Below, in pieces: positions 6,787-7,840 of a stretch of 7,840 nt of DNA. The notes beneath the pieces are model-generated. The model was not told where the DNA came from and did no database searches. It saw only the letters and a program-made list of their open reading frames with translations. The DNA is from Candidatus Kuenenbacteria bacterium GW2011_GWA2_42_15 (GTDB taxonomy: Bacteria; Patescibacteriota; Patescibacteriia; UBA2196; GWA2-42-15). The stretch is taken from NCBI GenBank assembly GCA_000998185.1, contig LCCW01000036.1, positions 1 through 7,840 on the forward strand, written 5' to 3'. A program made the translations under genes and the position numbers. Each line of letters opens with the position of its first letter. Positions within the stretch are counted from its first letter, which is position 1.

Positions 6787-6814
6787 TACCATAAATAAAT
6801 CAACAAATTATTTT

Positions 6815-7777
6815 ATGAAAAAATTACTCGCCTTTCTCATTCTTTTAATTGTTCTAAGTCTGCCATTTAGTTCTGTTAATGCCATAAGTCTTACGGACAA
6901 TGTCGCTTGCCTCGGCGACGGCAATTGCACGCCCTGCGATCTTTTGACCGTCGCTTTCAATTTCGCCAAATTCATTTTTGTTTCCATGGCCGCTCTGGTG
7001 CTTTTGTTTATTTTATGGCAATCTCTTTTTTTGGTTTTAAATATGGGCAACGAGGAAACGGTTAAAACCGCCAAAGACAAAATAAAAAACACCCTGATTG
7101 CCGCGCTTATTATTCTCGGCGCCTATTCCATTGTGGCTCTCGCTATTAATATTTATTCCGACAATTTACCTGGCAGTAAAAATACTGGCTGGTGGGCAAA
7201 AGGCTGGTGGACCGGCCCGGTTTGCCCTTCTGGCAAAAGGCCGGAAACCATCCAAAGCACCGGGGCGGTCACCGAAGGTTGCGGGCATGATATTGGCGTA
7301 CCCTGCAACTGCTCTGATTATTTTGATGGTTGTCATTGTGGCGGAATTCCAACTTCCGCCGGAATAAACGCTTGGCAGTGTGAAGACGCCTCTATTGAGC
7401 TGGAACAATTATTAGTATGTTTTAAAAGAGAAGTAGGTAAAGAAGGCTTAACCCTTTTTAAGATCACCTCTATCAGCGATGATGATGGCTTAAATAACTG
7501 TCGCACTGCCTATGTTGCCTGTCCGACTGGCAGTAATGGAGTAGGTTGTTGTGATCACATGAAAGGGTCTTGCCATTATGGCGGATCAGGCGGCATCAAT
7601 GGCTCTTTTGCTGCTGATTTTGGCGTGGGACCACCTACTCAAGTGAATTTTCGCGCCATCACGGGGAAATACAAAAGTATAGTAAAAAGATGCGGGGGTA
7701 ATTATATTGATGAAACAGAAATAGCTGGAGTGCCGCGGCACTTTCACATTTCAGCCGAAGCTTGCAGCGGTGAATAA
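6815..7777 (+). CDS. Type IV secretion pilin-like membrane protein fused to a Cys-rich, M15/LAS peptidase-like ectodomain
   Basis: The protein has 320 residues. Residues 1-23 form a clear signal peptide (KK, hydrophobic core, cleavage after VNA). The mature N-terminus carries C32, C38 and C41, then TM1 (about 44-76), a short charged loop (NEETVKTAKDKIKN) and TM2 (about 93-113): the VirB2/TrbC-type pilin plan, common in Patescibacteria. In that topology both ends are outside. A W/G-rich linker (about 119-135) leads to a roughly 185-residue domain with 15 cysteines (C137 to C317), probably disulfide-bonded. Its end has S252-C-H254, AAD268FG and H309-F-H311, resembling the zinc ligands of M15/LAS peptidoglycan peptidases (SxHxxGxAxD and HxH), but with H-to-D spacing longer by 7 residues. 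It might be a cell-wall-cutting pilus component; catalytic activity is inference. It has its own promoter, and no other secretion genes are visible. Topology and signal peptide are well supported; the peptidase assignment is moderate. Confidence 0.75.
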   Translation: MKKLLAFLILLIVLSLPFSSVNAISLTDNVACLGDGNCTPCDLLTVAFNFAKFIFVSMAALVLLFILWQSLFLVLNMGNEETVKTAKDKIKNTLIAALIILGAYSIVALAINIYSDNLPGSKNTGWWAKGWWTGPVCPSGKRPETIQSTGAVTEGCGHDIGVPCNCSDYFDGCHCGGIPTSAGINAWQCEDASIELEQLLVCFKREVGKEGLTLFKITSISDDDGLNNCRTAYVACPTGSNGVGCCDHMKGSCHYGGSGGINGSFAADFGVGPPTQVNFRAITGKYKSIVKRCGGNYIDETEIAGVPRHFHISAEACSGE

Positions 7778-7782
7778 TTCTC

Positions 7783-7829
7783 GTTGGTTCAGGCTCCCAA
7801 GGTTGGTTCAGGGCTCTGTCCTGAACCAG
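7783..7829. repeat. Direct repeat plus hairpin downstream of the pilin-like gene
   Basis: GTTGGTTCAGG occurs twice, at 7783-7793 and 7802-7812 (19-nt period). The second copy pairs with CCTGAACC downstream: TGGTTCAGG against CCTGAACCA (7804-7812 with 7820-7828, 9 bp, 7-nt loop), plus a T-G wobble. It lies 5 nt after the stop codon. No T-run follows the hairpin, so a simple intrinsic terminator is not supported; an interspersed palindromic repeat is more likely. The window ends 11 nt later. Confidence 0.6.
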
Positions 7830-7840
7830 AGATTTCGGGA

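Larger units (their letters stand above)
6460..6814. other. 355-nt intergenic region: paired palindromic repeats and a promoter, no gene seen
   Basis: No credible coding frame or tRNA-like fold is found here. After the permease stop there is a weak 4-bp hairpin (GGCT TCGC AGCC, 6473-6484) without a T-run, so no clear intrinsic terminator. Two 31-nt palindromic units in opposite orientation lie at 6573-6603 and 6644-6674, separated by 40 nt that include an 8-bp palindrome (CCAGCTGG, 6610-6617) and three GTTT units (6624-6635). The right end carries the promoter of the pilin-like gene. I see nothing recognisable at 6675-6757. Confidence 0.7.

Noticed and set aside
7098..7367. Plus-strand 89-codon frame inside the pilin-like gene
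   Set aside because: It lies wholly within the clear signal-peptide/TM reading frame in another phase; its hydrophobic run and Pro/Gly/Arg/Lys-rich stretch are by-products.

Overview
The window reads as a chromosome segment of a bacterium from the Patescibacteria (Candidate Phyla Radiation), probably Parcubacteria-like. That is an inference from three things: gene content (a GatB, a MacA/MacB-like exporter and a VirB2/TrbC-type pilin-like protein followed by a Cys-rich ectodomain), AT-rich spacers, and start codons that mostly lack a Shine-Dalgarno sequence and follow T- or A/T-rich DNA. Every gene found is on the + strand. The genetic code looks standard: the second permease ends with TGA exactly where its family ends, so TGA is not read as glycine.

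Layout. 71-1466 encodes GatB, the B subunit of Asp/Glu-tRNA amidotransferase, broken into two frames at about 1062-1069. Roughly 15 residues expected by the family are missing at the break, and the junction is made of three short near-identical repeats. Only 5 nt later a run of exporter genes begins: a membrane fusion (adaptor) protein with an unusually long coiled-coil hairpin (1472-3115), an ABC ATPase (3118-3837), and two paralogous MacB/FtsX-type permeases (3942-5174 and 5212-6459). Between the ATPase and the first permease lies a 104-nt AT-rich spacer with a long imperfect inverted repeat, followed by an extended -10 element placed so that the transcript would begin at or near the start codon.

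6460-6814 is a 355-nt non-coding region. It holds two 31-nt palindromic repeat units in opposite orientation, with conserved ends and differing but self-complementary arms, and then a good sigma70-type promoter. That promoter serves a 320-residue protein (6815-7777): signal peptide, two membrane segments as in type IV secretion pilins, and a large cysteine-rich extracellular C-terminal domain whose His/Asp/HxH pattern resembles M15/LAS zinc peptidases. This fusion is the best candidate for something undescribed. The window ends in another repeat and hairpin (7783-7829).

How the genes fit together: the adaptor, ATPase and two permeases make a complete MacAB-like transporter, probably with an ATPase homodimer and a permease heterodimer. 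No TolC-type outer-membrane gene is present, in keeping with a cell lacking an outer membrane. The pilin-like protein is a separate transcription unit, and no other type IV secretion genes are visible.
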